Assembly (NCBI GenBank): GCA_965222745.1
Contig: CBDCUW010000003.1
Coordinates: 248,001-312,000 of the forward strand
Source of the DNA: CBDCUW01 sp965222745
GTDB lineage: Bacteria; Planctomycetota; Planctomycetia; Pirellulales; Pirellulaceae
Length of the DNA stretch: 64,000 bases
Reading direction: 5' to 3'
The notes under the pieces were generated by a model. That model was not told the origin of the DNA and searched no databases. It worked only from the letters and a program-made list of their open reading frames with translations. Numbering within the stretch: the stretch's first letter is position 1; each line of letters opens with the position of its first letter. The position numbers and the translations under genes were made by a program. Below, piece by piece: positions 1 to 8,032 of the stretch.

Positions 1-1139
1 GGGTCGTACCAGAAAAACGCCGATTTTCGCACGTTGGACGGTTTGCCCGTCAGCCGCGGCGCGAAGCTGATGCCGTCGGTCTCCGCGCCTTCGGGTAGCT
101 TTGCGCCGGCCAGTTCCAGCAACGTGGGAACAAAATCGGAGGCGTCGACGATGTCGTGATCCAGCGACGGTTCGATCCGGCCTGGCCAATTTGCGATCAG
201 CGGAACGTGGATCCCGGTCTGCTTGGAGGTCGCTTTGCCGCCCCGAATCACGCGCCCGTCGTTCATCTTGGATTGCACGCGAGCGTCGGTTCCGTTGTCG
301 CTGTAGAACAAAATCAGCGTGTTGTCGCGCAGCCCTTTTTGTTCCAACTGGCCGACCAGGTTTCCGACAGTGGCGTCCATGTAATGCACCATGTCGTCAA
401 AGAAGTCGACGCTTTCGCTGGGAACGCTGTCGGGGTTCCACTGCGGCGAATTGGGAGTCGCCTGGAAAGGCCAGTGGGGAAGCGCCATCGGGTAATAAAC
501 AAAGGTCGGCTTGTCGCGATTGCGGTCAAAGAAGTCAACGATCTTGTCAACCCAAATGTCTTCGCCGTAGCGGCCGCGATAGGTTTTCAATTCACCTTCC
601 GATCCGGCGTCCCCTTCCAGCATCGTCGGATTGGCGTAGCGAGACCCTTTGTCTTCGGTGTGCAGGGCATGAAACAAAGCGTATCGGTCAAAACCGGCGT
701 CCTTGGGGTGCATTCCCGTTCCGCGGCGCTGCTGCGCACCGGGCAGGTCGGGCGGATCGTACGATTGCAATTGCCACTTGCCAAAGATCCCGGTGGCATA
801 GCCGGCGTCTTTCATGAAGTGGCCGAATGTCGGCTGGTCGGGATCCAAAATACCGAAATATCGCCAATTTCGATGATTGTATTTTCCCGTCATGATCTGC
901 ACGCGAGTCGGCGTGCACAACGGTTGCGAAAAGGCGTGAGTGAACCGAATTCCACCCGCTGCCAGGTTGTCCAGATTGGGAGTTTGATAAGAGGCACCGC
1001 CGTAGCAGCCAAGCCCCTCGATGCCGATGTCGTCGGCCATGATCAAAAGAATATTGGGCTTTTGGTCACCAGAAGTGGTGGCAACCCAAGGAACGAAAAG
1101 CAGCAGAAGCAATCGAAAAAAGCGCGCAGCAGTCATCAT
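1..1139 (-). CDS. Sulfatase (3' end outside window)
   Basis: Secreted sulfatase, probably removing sulfate esters from a polysaccharide or other organic sulfate. The first 379 codons are present; the C-terminus lies beyond position 1. The start at 1139 gives a signal peptide (MMTAARFFRLLLLLFVPWVA), then the metal-binding segment PNILLIMADD and the sulfatase signature LCTPTRVQIMTGK, where Cys of CTPTR would be converted to formylglycine. GKWQL and a YSDNGTD motif follow, as expected for the alkaline-phosphatase-like fold. Established family knowledge supports the activity; the substrate cannot be told. The next start codon (1136) is adjacent, so start uncertainty is one residue. It follows sulfatase 1696-3165 on the same strand, but 556 bases of repeats lie between them, so a shared transcript is doubtful. 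The long plus-strand reading frame over this gene is an antisense shadow. Confidence 0.9.
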   Translation of the reverse strand, partial: MMTAARFFRLLLLLFVPWVATTSGDQKPNILLIMADDIGIEGLGCYGGASYQTPNLDNLAAGGIRFTHAFSQPLCTPTRVQIMTGKYNHRNWRYFGILDPDQPTFGHFMKDAGYATGIFGKWQLQSYDPPDLPGAQQRRGTGMHPKDAGFDRYALFHALHTEDKGSRYANPTMLEGDAGSEGELKTYRGRYGEDIWVDKIVDFFDRNRDKPTFVYYPMALPHWPFQATPNSPQWNPDSVPSESVDFFDDMVHYMDATVGNLVGQLEQKGLRDNTLILFYSDNGTDARVQSKMNDGRVIRGGKATSKQTGIHVPLIANWPGRIEPSLDHDIVDASDFVPTLLELAGAKLPEGAETDGISFAPRLTGKPSNVRKSAFFWYD

Positions 1140-1186
1140 GAAACCATCCCAATCGAAGCAAAGGTCGGCACATTCTAATCGCGTAG

Positions 1187-1207
1187 GCCGACTTGTCCCA
1201 AGTCGGC
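1187..1207. repeat. REP-like hairpin (GCCGACTTG family)
   Basis: Perfect palindrome with 9-base arms GCCGACTTG and CAAGTCGGC around TCC, just upstream of the first sulfatase. The same hairpin occurs as a pair at 43540-43595, and a degraded copy sits near 23825-23845. Confidence 0.6.
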
Positions 1208-1249
1208 GATTTCTCCGGGCCTCGCATCGCGCAGCCAGGAGCGGAGAGC

Positions 1250-1615
1250 GGGTGCAGGCACGCAAGTCGGATTGGTTGTGCGTCGATCAGTTTCTTGGAC
1301 GTCTTGCAAGTTCGGTCGGCGGATGGAGTGTCGGACGGTTTCGCTGGTTGAGCACCGAAGGTGCGGTCATTTGCTTAGCCCAGGGCGAGGTTTTGCGAGT
1401 CTTACGAGCAATACCGTTGCCCTGGGACCACATGCCGGACAACTCGATTCCCGCTCCCTGCGAGCATGGCGGCAAAGCCGCCATGCTCGCAGGGAGCGGG
1501 AAGATGAGGGACGGTCGCTCACCCAGGGTAGCGTCAACGTTCGTAGAACTCACGTTGCCTTACCCTGGGCTGGCTATGCAAAGTGCCAGACCTTTGGCCC
1601 GAAGTACAAGCCCGG
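1250..1615 (+). repeat. Large structured dispersed repeat, copy 1
   Basis: Non-coding element sharing nearly its whole length with 46960-47293 in reverse orientation. Order of parts: GGGTGCAGGCACG at the left edge, the small hairpin GCACCGAAGGTGC, a stem CCCAGGGC (1379-1386) with GCCCTGGG (1419-1426), a central 24-bp perfect stem (1450-1473 with 1477-1500, loop AAA), a stem CCCAGGGTA (1522-1530) with TACCCTGGG (1561-1569), and a last hairpin CTTTGGCCCGAAG. Compared with copy 2, four positions of the central stem differ and all are compensated. It fills most of the gap between two sulfatase genes. Function unknown; a structured RNA, a transposable miniature element or a termination structure are all possible. 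Confidence 0.75.
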
Positions 1616-1661
1616 ATTTCTTCCGACTAACATCTGCACCCGCAGAAAGCCGTCCGACGCT

Positions 1662-1680
1662 GCGACTTCGGAGAAGTCGC
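1662..1680. repeat. REP-like hairpin (GCGATTTC family, variant)
   Basis: Arms GCGACTTC and GAAGTCGC around GGA, followed by CGACAG. It is a variant of the common GCGATTTC-GGA-GAAATCGC hairpin with one stem base pair exchanged on both sides. It lies 16 bases past the stop of the sulfatase at 1696-3165 and could act as that gene's 3' structure. Confidence 0.6.
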
Positions 1681-1695
1681 CGACAGATCGTTGCC

Positions 1696-3165
1696 CTACC
1701 AGACGTGGGAATTGCCGACCAGTTCGCGGTAGGCTGATTCGATCTTTTCGCTCAGCGATCGGGTCAGCGACGGTTCCGCTTCGGCCAGGTTTTGTTGTTC
1801 GCCAATGTCCACCGACACGTCGTAGACCTCGATGTCCGTCAACTTCGCGTTTTTGACGATGGGCAACGTTTTCTCGGTGATGTTTTGCAGCTTCGGAACC
1901 CGGCCCGCGTTCAGTTTGGCTAGCACTTTCCATTTGCCATCACGCATCGCCACTCGTGCGTCGTTGAGCGCATTGAAATAGGCCCACACCAACGGTTTTT
2001 CTCGCACCATCGCACCGCCGTCGATGATCGGCAAAAAACTGGTTCCGTCCAGAGAGACGTCCGGCCTTCGGACCTGGGCCAATTCGCAGAACGTGGGCAG
2101 AAAGTCAAGCGAGGAGACTGGTGTGTTGATCGTCTGTCCCGGCTTGATTCGTCCCTTCCAATTCATGATGCCGGCGACGCGAAATCCGGCGTCGGTGGTA
2201 TGCAGCTTCATCCCTCGCAGTGGCCCCGGGATGCCGTACGAACGATTGGCTGCGCGATATCGGTTCAATGTTTCGGGACCGTTGTCGGAGGTGAAGATCA
2301 CCAGCGTGTTCTCGCGGACTCCAAGCCGATCCAGGGCACCGATCAACTTTCCAACCGCTGTGTCGACATTTTCAACGTTGGCAAAGTACTGTGCCTGATC
2401 CTCATTGCGGGCGACCGATTGGTACTTTTCGACCAGCTTCTTTGGCGAGGCGACCGGTTCATGAGGTTCATGAAATGGAACGAATGCAAAAAAAGGTCGG
2501 TCTCGATCCGCGCGGCCGTCCAACCAACGAATGACCTCGTCGACCGCGATCTGGCAACTTGACGATTCCACTCGCCCAATCGCCTGTCCGTTACGCACGT
2601 AGTTGGTGGGATTCAGGTGAGACGGCGCAGCGTTGTTCTGCGTTGCCAGCCAATGATCGAAGCCAAAATCGCCCGGTTGTGGCTGTTTGCGATTGTTGAA
2701 TTCACTGTTGCAGTGCCATTTGCCGGCCATGCAAGTCGCGTAACCCGCATCACTCAGCAACTGCGGAATCGTGATCTCACTGGCCCGCATGTGAACTTGT
2801 TCACGGGCATCGGGCTTCGGCTTTCCGGCGGCTGGAATCCAATCGTAGACGCCGGCACGATTGGGACTACGTCCGGTCAGAAGTCCCACACGGGAGGGCG
2901 AACAAACGGGAGCGGCCGAGTAAAAATCGGTGAATCGAATTCCCTCGGCTGCCAATCGATTCAGGTTCGGCGTTTTGATATGGGGATGCCCATAACATTG
3001 CAGATCGCCGTAACCCAGATCATCGCACAGAAAAACGACGATGTTAGGACGATCGGCGGCATCGGTGATCGCGCCACCGGCGACAAGGATCGCCAGCAAA
3101 ACGCAGCGGCCAAGACGGTTCATGAAAGCACTCACAAAGAAAGAGGGAAAGACAGGCCTACTCAT
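1696..3165 (-). CDS. Sulfatase (arylsulfatase A-like)
   Basis: Secreted sulfatase of 489 residues. A signal peptide is visible (RCVLLAILVAGGAITDA), followed by PNIVVFLCDDLGYGD, which provides metal ligands, and by the formylglycine signature PVCSPSRVGLLTGR. FTSDNGPE near residue 295 gives the second metal-ligand pair. The start at 3165 overlaps the stop of the upstream permease gene by eight bases, suggesting translational coupling; an ATG at 3123 (residue 15) would give a more compact signal peptide and is a real alternative. The context is a minus-strand operon with a membrane adaptor and an ABC-type permease, so the sulfatase may be expressed together with an envelope transport or efflux system. 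The substrate is not predictable. Confidence 0.9.
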   Translation of the reverse strand: MSRPVFPSFFVSAFMNRLGRCVLLAILVAGGAITDAADRPNIVVFLCDDLGYGDLQCYGHPHIKTPNLNRLAAEGIRFTDFYSAAPVCSPSRVGLLTGRSPNRAGVYDWIPAAGKPKPDAREQVHMRASEITIPQLLSDAGYATCMAGKWHCNSEFNNRKQPQPGDFGFDHWLATQNNAAPSHLNPTNYVRNGQAIGRVESSSCQIAVDEVIRWLDGRADRDRPFFAFVPFHEPHEPVASPKKLVEKYQSVARNEDQAQYFANVENVDTAVGKLIGALDRLGVRENTLVIFTSDNGPETLNRYRAANRSYGIPGPLRGMKLHTTDAGFRVAGIMNWKGRIKPGQTINTPVSSLDFLPTFCELAQVRRPDVSLDGTSFLPIIDGGAMVREKPLVWAYFNALNDARVAMRDGKWKVLAKLNAGRVPKLQNITEKTLPIVKNAKLTDIEVYDVSVDIGEQQNLAEAEPSLTRSLSEKIESAYRELVGNSHVW

Positions 3166-4471
3166 GGCGAAGTGCGTCGATGGGGTTCATGTGGGCGGCG
3201 CGTCGTGCCGGATAGACGCCGAACAACAATCCCACTCCCAGTGAAATGAACAAAGAAAGCGCCACCGACCAGGGAGCAATACGAGGTTCCAGGCTCATCA
3301 CGACCGGCGGCAACAAATCGGGCGAAACGGTGTTCAAGAACAACCGCAGCGTTTTGAACAACGGGCCACACATCAGTCCGAAGGCGACACCCAGCAAGCC
3401 GCCGCTGCCGGTCAGCACCACCGTCTCGGTCAGAAACTGTTGAATGATGTCGCCGCGGCGAGCGCCCAGCGCCCGCCGGATGCCGATTTCACGAGTCCGT
3501 TCGGTCACCGTGGCCAACATGATGTTCATGATGCCGATGCCGCCAACCAGCAGAGAGATCCCGGCGATCACCACCAGCAAAACATTGAACATCGCCCTGG
3601 TCCGTTCGGCTTGCCGCAGCAATTCCTTCGGAACCACGACGGCGTAGTCTTCTTGCTCGTGGTAGCGATCCAACAGCGATTCGACGATCGCCGCTGTTTC
3701 ATCGACCTGTTCGATATGTTCGACGGTCAAAGTGATCTGCGTCAGTTCGACGATTTCGCCTTTGAAATTGAATCCCTCGCCGATCCGATTCATGATCTGA
3801 TCGCCAACGCGATGTTGGAACGTTTTCAACGGGATGTAGGCGTCGTAGCTGTATTCGCGAGCTTCCAAGCTTCCGCCCACTGCTGCCGAGGCTGCCCGCG
3901 GTTTGGTCTGCCCGATCACGGTGTAGACATCACTGCGAACATCGACTGTTTTGCCAATCGGATTCTCAAACGGAAACAGCCGCTTGGCGGTTTGATCGGC
4001 CAGGACGATCACATTCTTGCGGTCGTCACGGTCCTTGATCCAGCGGCCGCGAGCGATCTCCAGGCGATTGAGGTCCAAGTGATCCTTGGTGCAACCGATC
4101 AGCATCACGTCGGCGGTTCGGCCGTCGACCATGAATTCACGTTTCAGCTCGCGAATCGGTACGGCGCGAGTGATGCTGGGGACGTTGGATAAAATCCGTC
4201 GATAATCGGCGCGAAGCAACCCGTAAGTTTTGACTCGGTCATCACCCGTTTCATTGGATTGCGGTTCGACGCTGCGGATGATGATGTTGGTGGCGCCAAG
4301 TTCCATGATCTGTTGTTGGGCATCGTGGCTGACCCCTTCGCCCATCGCCACCAACCAGATCACGGTCGTTGTACCGATAAAGATCCCCAACGCGGCCAGT
4401 GCCGACCGCATCTTCTGCAGCAGCAGAGTCTTCAGCCCCAGCTGCAGGGTTTGAAGCAGTGAGATTCTCAT
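3158..4471 (-). CDS. MacB/FtsX-like ABC transporter permease
   Basis: Inner-membrane permease of 437 residues. It starts with a conserved N-terminus (QKMRSALAALGIFIGTTTVIWLVAMGEG, first membrane helix about residues 22-45). A periplasmic MacB_PCD-like domain follows, with the motif ELGATNIIIRS near its beginning. Three C-terminal helices follow: around residues 295-325 (GISLLVGGIGIMNIML), 350-370 and 400-420. The segment TERTREIGIRRALGARRGDI between them is the classic FtsX-family cytoplasmic loop that contacts the ATPase. The start overlaps the adaptor stop by four bases (ATGA), typical of coupled MacA-MacB genes. No ATP-binding protein with Walker motifs is encoded next to it in this window, so the ATPase must come from elsewhere or be shared. 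Likely role: efflux or lipoprotein-type extrusion; substrate unknown. Confidence 0.88.
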   Translation of the reverse strand: MRISLLQTLQLGLKTLLLQKMRSALAALGIFIGTTTVIWLVAMGEGVSHDAQQQIMELGATNIIIRSVEPQSNETGDDRVKTYGLLRADYRRILSNVPSITRAVPIRELKREFMVDGRTADVMLIGCTKDHLDLNRLEIARGRWIKDRDDRKNVIVLADQTAKRLFPFENPIGKTVDVRSDVYTVIGQTKPRAASAAVGGSLEAREYSYDAYIPLKTFQHRVGDQIMNRIGEGFNFKGEIVELTQITLTVEHIEQVDETAAIVESLLDRYHEQEDYAVVVPKELLRQAERTRAMFNVLLVVIAGISLLVGGIGIMNIMLATVTERTREIGIRRALGARRGDIIQQFLTETVVLTGSGGLLGVAFGLMCGPLFKTLRLFLNTVSPDLLPPVVMSLEPRIAPWSVALSLFISLGVGLLFGVYPARRAAHMNPIDALRHE

Positions 4472-6120
4472 CCGCCGGATGCCGCCTTGATCATCACGTC
4501 CAGTTCAGCGGCGTCCACTTTCCCGTCACCATTGGCATCGACCTTGGGAAAACTTGCGCGGTCCTTTTCGCTGAACTCGTCCTCGGTCAAAACACCGTCG
4601 CCGTTCTTGTCTCCCATCGCCACAAGCTTTGCACCGGTGATGGCCGGTGCCGCTTTCTTTTTCTTTTTTGACGAATCATCCTTGGTCTTTTTACCCTTGC
4701 TGGAAGGGTCCTTTCCCGCGTCGGCCGATTCTTCGTTCTCCTCTTCTTTCCGACCCTCAGTGGCCGACGGCGTGGCCGGTTTCAGCGCTTCGCGCTGGGC
4801 TTCATCGATGTAGGCCAGCGGGTTCAAGATCACCTCGTCGCCCTCAGCCAATCCAGCCGAAACGACCGCGAATTCGTCGTCGCTGCCCCCCAGTTCGATC
4901 GCCCGCCGCCCAATTCCCTGCTTGGACGTGACCCAACAGACAAATCCCTGGTCGCTTTCCAAAATCGCGGCGACCGGGATCTTCAGCACATCTTTGTGCT
5001 TGGCCAAAACGACATCCACGACGGCGCTCATGCCCGGTTTCAGACCAGGTGTCGGTTGCAGTTTGATGATCGTGTCGTACTTGACCATGTTGCCGGTCCA
5101 CCACCCGGCGGGCCGAGTCACTTCGGCGATTTGATCGACTTCCCCGTCGAGCGTCAGATCTTGCAGATGCACCTTGGCAGGCATTCCGATCTCCAGCTGG
5201 TCGACTTTGGATTCGTGGATTCCCACTTTGACCTGCATTTTGCTGACGTCGGGGATCATCAGCAACGTTTGCTGTTCGCGAACACGAGCTCCCTCTTCGA
5301 TATCGGGAGTCTCCTTCCATTCTGCGGCGGAGGGAAAAATCACCATTCCTTCGGCATCGGCGGTGATGACGCAGTTTTTCAGTTGCTCTTTGTCGCGATC
5401 AAGCCGATCCTTTTCCAGCTTCAGCGACGCTTCTTCGGCCGCGTAACGCGCCTCGGCCGCCGCCAGAGCGCTTTCCAGACCCTGCATCGTTTTCTTGCGT
5501 TTGAATTTGTCCAGCGTTTCCAGCTGCTGTTTTTTCAGCTGCAGCGCTTTCCTGGCCGACTCGACCGCGAACTGCTCACTTTCCAATTGCAGGCTTTTGA
5601 ACGTCCCCTTGGATGCCATGCGAACGGCCGATTCGTAGGTCAGCTGAGCCTTTTTGACCAATTGTTCCGCGTCGAAGATCTCTTTTTCGATCGCCGCGCG
5701 TTCCTCCAGGTAAGTGCCTTTCTCGTACTCCTCGATATTGGTCTTCGCCACGTCGACTTCGCTTTGAGCGATGATCTGGTTGGCGACCGCGCGTTCGTAG
5801 GCAATCTGTTGCTGCGTGATATTTTCTTCGATCAGCGAAGTATCCAAACGGACCAGCTCGTCACCCGGTTTGACGATCGTGCCGGTTTCGATCACCCACA
5901 AGACCGTGCTGCCCCCTTTCACGAAGCACTTGATTTCTTTGTTGTTCGAACTTTCGACCGTACCGTTTTCAGTCACCATCACCGACAAGTCGCCTCGCGT
6001 GATCTGGTGAGTGAGTTGAATGGTCACCTCGTCGCTGGTCAGCGAACTGGAAACGAGCGGGGCAACCACGGCAAACAGACCGACAAATCCAACAGCAATC
6101 GCGGCTCGTTTGATCCACAT
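4468..6120 (-). CDS. HlyD/MacA-like periplasmic adaptor with C-terminal EF-hands
   Basis: 550-residue membrane-fusion protein. One N-terminal membrane anchor (RAAIAVGFVGLFAVVAPLVSS) is followed by a barrel-sandwich segment (GTVESSNNKEIKCFVKGGST), a long coiled-coil hairpin around residues 105-255 rich in Glu, Lys and Ala, the second half of the lipoyl domain, and beta-barrel and membrane-proximal domains to about residue 450. The last 100 residues are unusual: a highly charged linker (KGKKTKDDSSKKKKKAAP) and two EF-hand calcium loops, DKNGDGVLTEDE and DANGDGKVDAAE. EF-hands are common in planctomycete secreted proteins, but I know of no standard adaptor that carries them. It is coupled to the permease gene by a four-base overlap. 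The expected partner is that permease, with calcium perhaps influencing assembly; this last point is inference. Confidence 0.85.
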   Translation of the reverse strand: MWIKRAAIAVGFVGLFAVVAPLVSSSLTSDEVTIQLTHQITRGDLSVMVTENGTVESSNNKEIKCFVKGGSTVLWVIETGTIVKPGDELVRLDTSLIEENITQQQIAYERAVANQIIAQSEVDVAKTNIEEYEKGTYLEERAAIEKEIFDAEQLVKKAQLTYESAVRMASKGTFKSLQLESEQFAVESARKALQLKKQQLETLDKFKRKKTMQGLESALAAAEARYAAEEASLKLEKDRLDRDKEQLKNCVITADAEGMVIFPSAAEWKETPDIEEGARVREQQTLLMIPDVSKMQVKVGIHESKVDQLEIGMPAKVHLQDLTLDGEVDQIAEVTRPAGWWTGNMVKYDTIIKLQPTPGLKPGMSAVVDVVLAKHKDVLKIPVAAILESDQGFVCWVTSKQGIGRRAIELGGSDDEFAVVSAGLAEGDEVILNPLAYIDEAQREALKPATPSATEGRKEEENEESADAGKDPSSKGKKTKDDSSKKKKKAAPAITGAKLVAMGDKNGDGVLTEDEFSEKDRASFPKVDANGDGKVDAAELDVMIKAASGG

Positions 6121-6367
6121 GGTTTTACGTTTGATAGGCGGGGGCTACCGAATTTCCATCGAAATACAGCCTAGTCGATCTTTGCACCATGTCCAAAGCG
6201 GCTGGGCAATCGCCTGGCAGCGCTACAGCAGATCTGGTTGACCCGGCGGCGGCGGAATACGGGGGCGGCTCAGCCTTCACTATGACAACTCTTGGGCATC
6301 CGTGCCCGGCTCTTTTTGTAACGTCTTGTATCGAGCGCAACCGGTTGTGTGGTTTTCAACGGACCCC

Positions 6368-7951
6368 CTAGCTGCGCAGCTTGTAAAGAGATGCGATCGC
6401 GCATCCCAAGCCGGTGGCAAATGCCAGGTTGGACATGCCGTACATCATGATCAACAAGTAGATCGGGCCAGGCTCGAATGTCACTTTCATGTTGGTGACC
6501 AGGATCGCGACGACACAGACCAGCAGAATGTAACCTCCGCAGGTGCAAATGGTGACGACCGGTGCCGTGATGCTGGCGTCGCGACGGGACCGCAATCCGA
6601 TCATCGCAAAGATGGCGATCAACAGGACGTGGCCGGCGGAAAGCGCCTCGATCAGCACCGCCAACACCACGTCCGATGTGTCGTTGCCCAGGAAACCGGA
6701 TCCGTGCAAGAAGTAGTAATCGATGGGAGCTTTTTTTGCGATGTAGGGATAAGATCGCATGGGGCCATCAAGCATCACCGAAATGCAGCCGATCGCCAAC
6801 GCAGCAATTGCCAGTCCCATCTGTGCTCCGGGCGCCGTGATACAAAGTCCGTAGCCGACGACGGAAACAACGGTCCCGACGACGATCACCGGCCTGCCGA
6901 TTCGAATCAACACGATGGCAGTGTCGGCAATGGCTTTGTTTCTTTGCGCTCGCCGCTCCATCGTTTCCATCTGCTCTCGCATCCGTGCGACACGGTCTTG
7001 GTACGACTCGCCGCTTGATCGCGAATCGTTCATGGCGTTCATCGTCGCGCGCGTCGAAATGGCTTGAACCACCAACATGTGCTGGCTGGCCTGCCCCAGA
7101 AAGCTCAGCAGGAATCCGAACGCGATGATGGCGATGCCGATCAGCCCCACCAACGCACCGGCTCGTGGAACCGGACCGCGTTTTTTCTTCGCAATCGGCG
7201 CTCGTGATTGGTAGGCGGGAGTCGCCGGATAGACCGGCGCTGAAACGACTGGCGCCGGTGGTGGGTTCGCTGGCGGCAGTAGTGGTGCCGGTGGAGGCGT
7301 GAACACTTCCACCGGCGCAGCTGCGATCGGCTGCGGAACCGGCTCGGCAACAGGAGCGTCGATCGGCTCGGCGACGGGAATGTCCGTTTCGTTATCCGGA
7401 ACGTTCACCGGCGCCTGGCAGGTCAGACAGGCAACCCGTTGGCCCGGCTGTATCGACGGCAGCATCATCTTCTGGCCGCAGATGCCGCAGACAACCGTTT
7501 CACCCGCCGTTTCCACTTGGGCCGGCGGCTGGGGCTTCGGTGGTTGTCGCGGCTGGTGTGCTTGTGGCTTGGTGGGTTGCGGCTTGGGTGTCTGCTGTGG
7601 TTTGGCGGTGGGTTGCGGAGCGGGCTTAGCTTGCGGCGCGGGTTTGGCTTGGGGTGCGGGTTTGGCTTGGGGTGCGGGTTTGGCTTGGGGTGCGGGCTTG
7701 GCTTGGGGTGCGGGCTTGGCTTGGGGTGCGGGCTTGGCTTGGGGTGCGGGCTTGGCTTGGGGTGCGGGCTTGGCTTGCGGTGCGGGCTTGGCTTGCGGCG
7801 CTTCTTGGGGAGGCGTTTTCGGCTGTGGTGGCTCGTCGTGATCAGGGACGCGTAGTTTTTGCGCGCATTTGGGACAGGAAATGGTTTTGCCGGCAGCAGC
7901 CGCATCGACGCGCATTTTTGCTCCGCATCGGCAGCCGATCACGATCTTCAT
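6368..7951 (-). CDS. Zinc-ribbon membrane protein with PQAKPA repeats
   Basis: 527-residue protein of unknown function. It opens with a small zinc ribbon (CRCGAKMRV, then CPKC), continues with ten exact or near-exact PQAKPA hexapeptides and more Pro/Gln/Lys-rich sequence, and has a second ribbon around residues 155-185 (CGICGQKMML, then CLTC). A second Pro-rich stretch follows, and after about residue 265 there are six or seven hydrophobic segments, for example LVGLIGIAIIAFGFLLSFLG. Similar CxC/CPxC ribbons head many planctomycete membrane proteins. The ribbons and Pro-rich linker would be cytoplasmic if the first helix inserts with the N-terminus inside. A 247-base gap separates its stop from the adaptor gene start, so it is probably transcribed separately. 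No enzymatic motif seen. Confidence 0.8.
   Translation of the reverse strand: MKIVIGCRCGAKMRVDAAAAGKTISCPKCAQKLRVPDHDEPPQPKTPPQEAPQAKPAPQAKPAPQAKPAPQAKPAPQAKPAPQAKPAPQAKPAPQAKPAPQAKPAPQAKPAPQPTAKPQQTPKPQPTKPQAHQPRQPPKPQPPAQVETAGETVVCGICGQKMMLPSIQPGQRVACLTCQAPVNVPDNETDIPVAEPIDAPVAEPVPQPIAAAPVEVFTPPPAPLLPPANPPPAPVVSAPVYPATPAYQSRAPIAKKKRGPVPRAGALVGLIGIAIIAFGFLLSFLGQASQHMLVVQAISTRATMNAMNDSRSSGESYQDRVARMREQMETMERRAQRNKAIADTAIVLIRIGRPVIVVGTVVSVVGYGLCITAPGAQMGLAIAALAIGCISVMLDGPMRSYPYIAKKAPIDYYFLHGSGFLGNDTSDVVLAVLIEALSAGHVLLIAIFAMIGLRSRRDASITAPVVTICTCGGYILLVCVVAILVTNMKVTFEPGPIYLLIMMYGMSNLAFATGLGCAIASLYKLRS
7621..7800 (-). repeat. Ten 18-bp tandem repeats inside a coding region
   Basis: Ten units of 18 bases (minus-strand sense encoding PQAKPA), with four central units identical and the outer ones showing silent changes. 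The unit length keeps the reading frame, so copy-number change by slippage would alter only the length of the Pro-rich linker of the zinc-ribbon membrane protein. Confidence 0.9.
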
Positions 7952-8032
7952 CTAGGTTGCACCTTTGTCGACGATGCCTGCGTCAAAACGCCATCTCAAC
8001 GCGGCATCCAAATTCTAATCGACACGGATGTT

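Noticed and set aside
156..1178. 340-codon plus-strand frame over the first sulfatase
   Set aside because: It is antisense to clear sulfatase motifs; long antisense frames are common in GC-rich DNA.
6294..6317. Hairpin GGGCA-TCCG-TGCCC followed by a T run
   Set aside because: Looks like an intrinsic terminator on the plus strand, but genes on both sides are transcribed on the minus strand, so it has no obvious transcript to end.
7621..7800. Regular short repeats resembling a CRISPR array
   Set aside because: Units of 18 bases without spacers, in frame within a gene.
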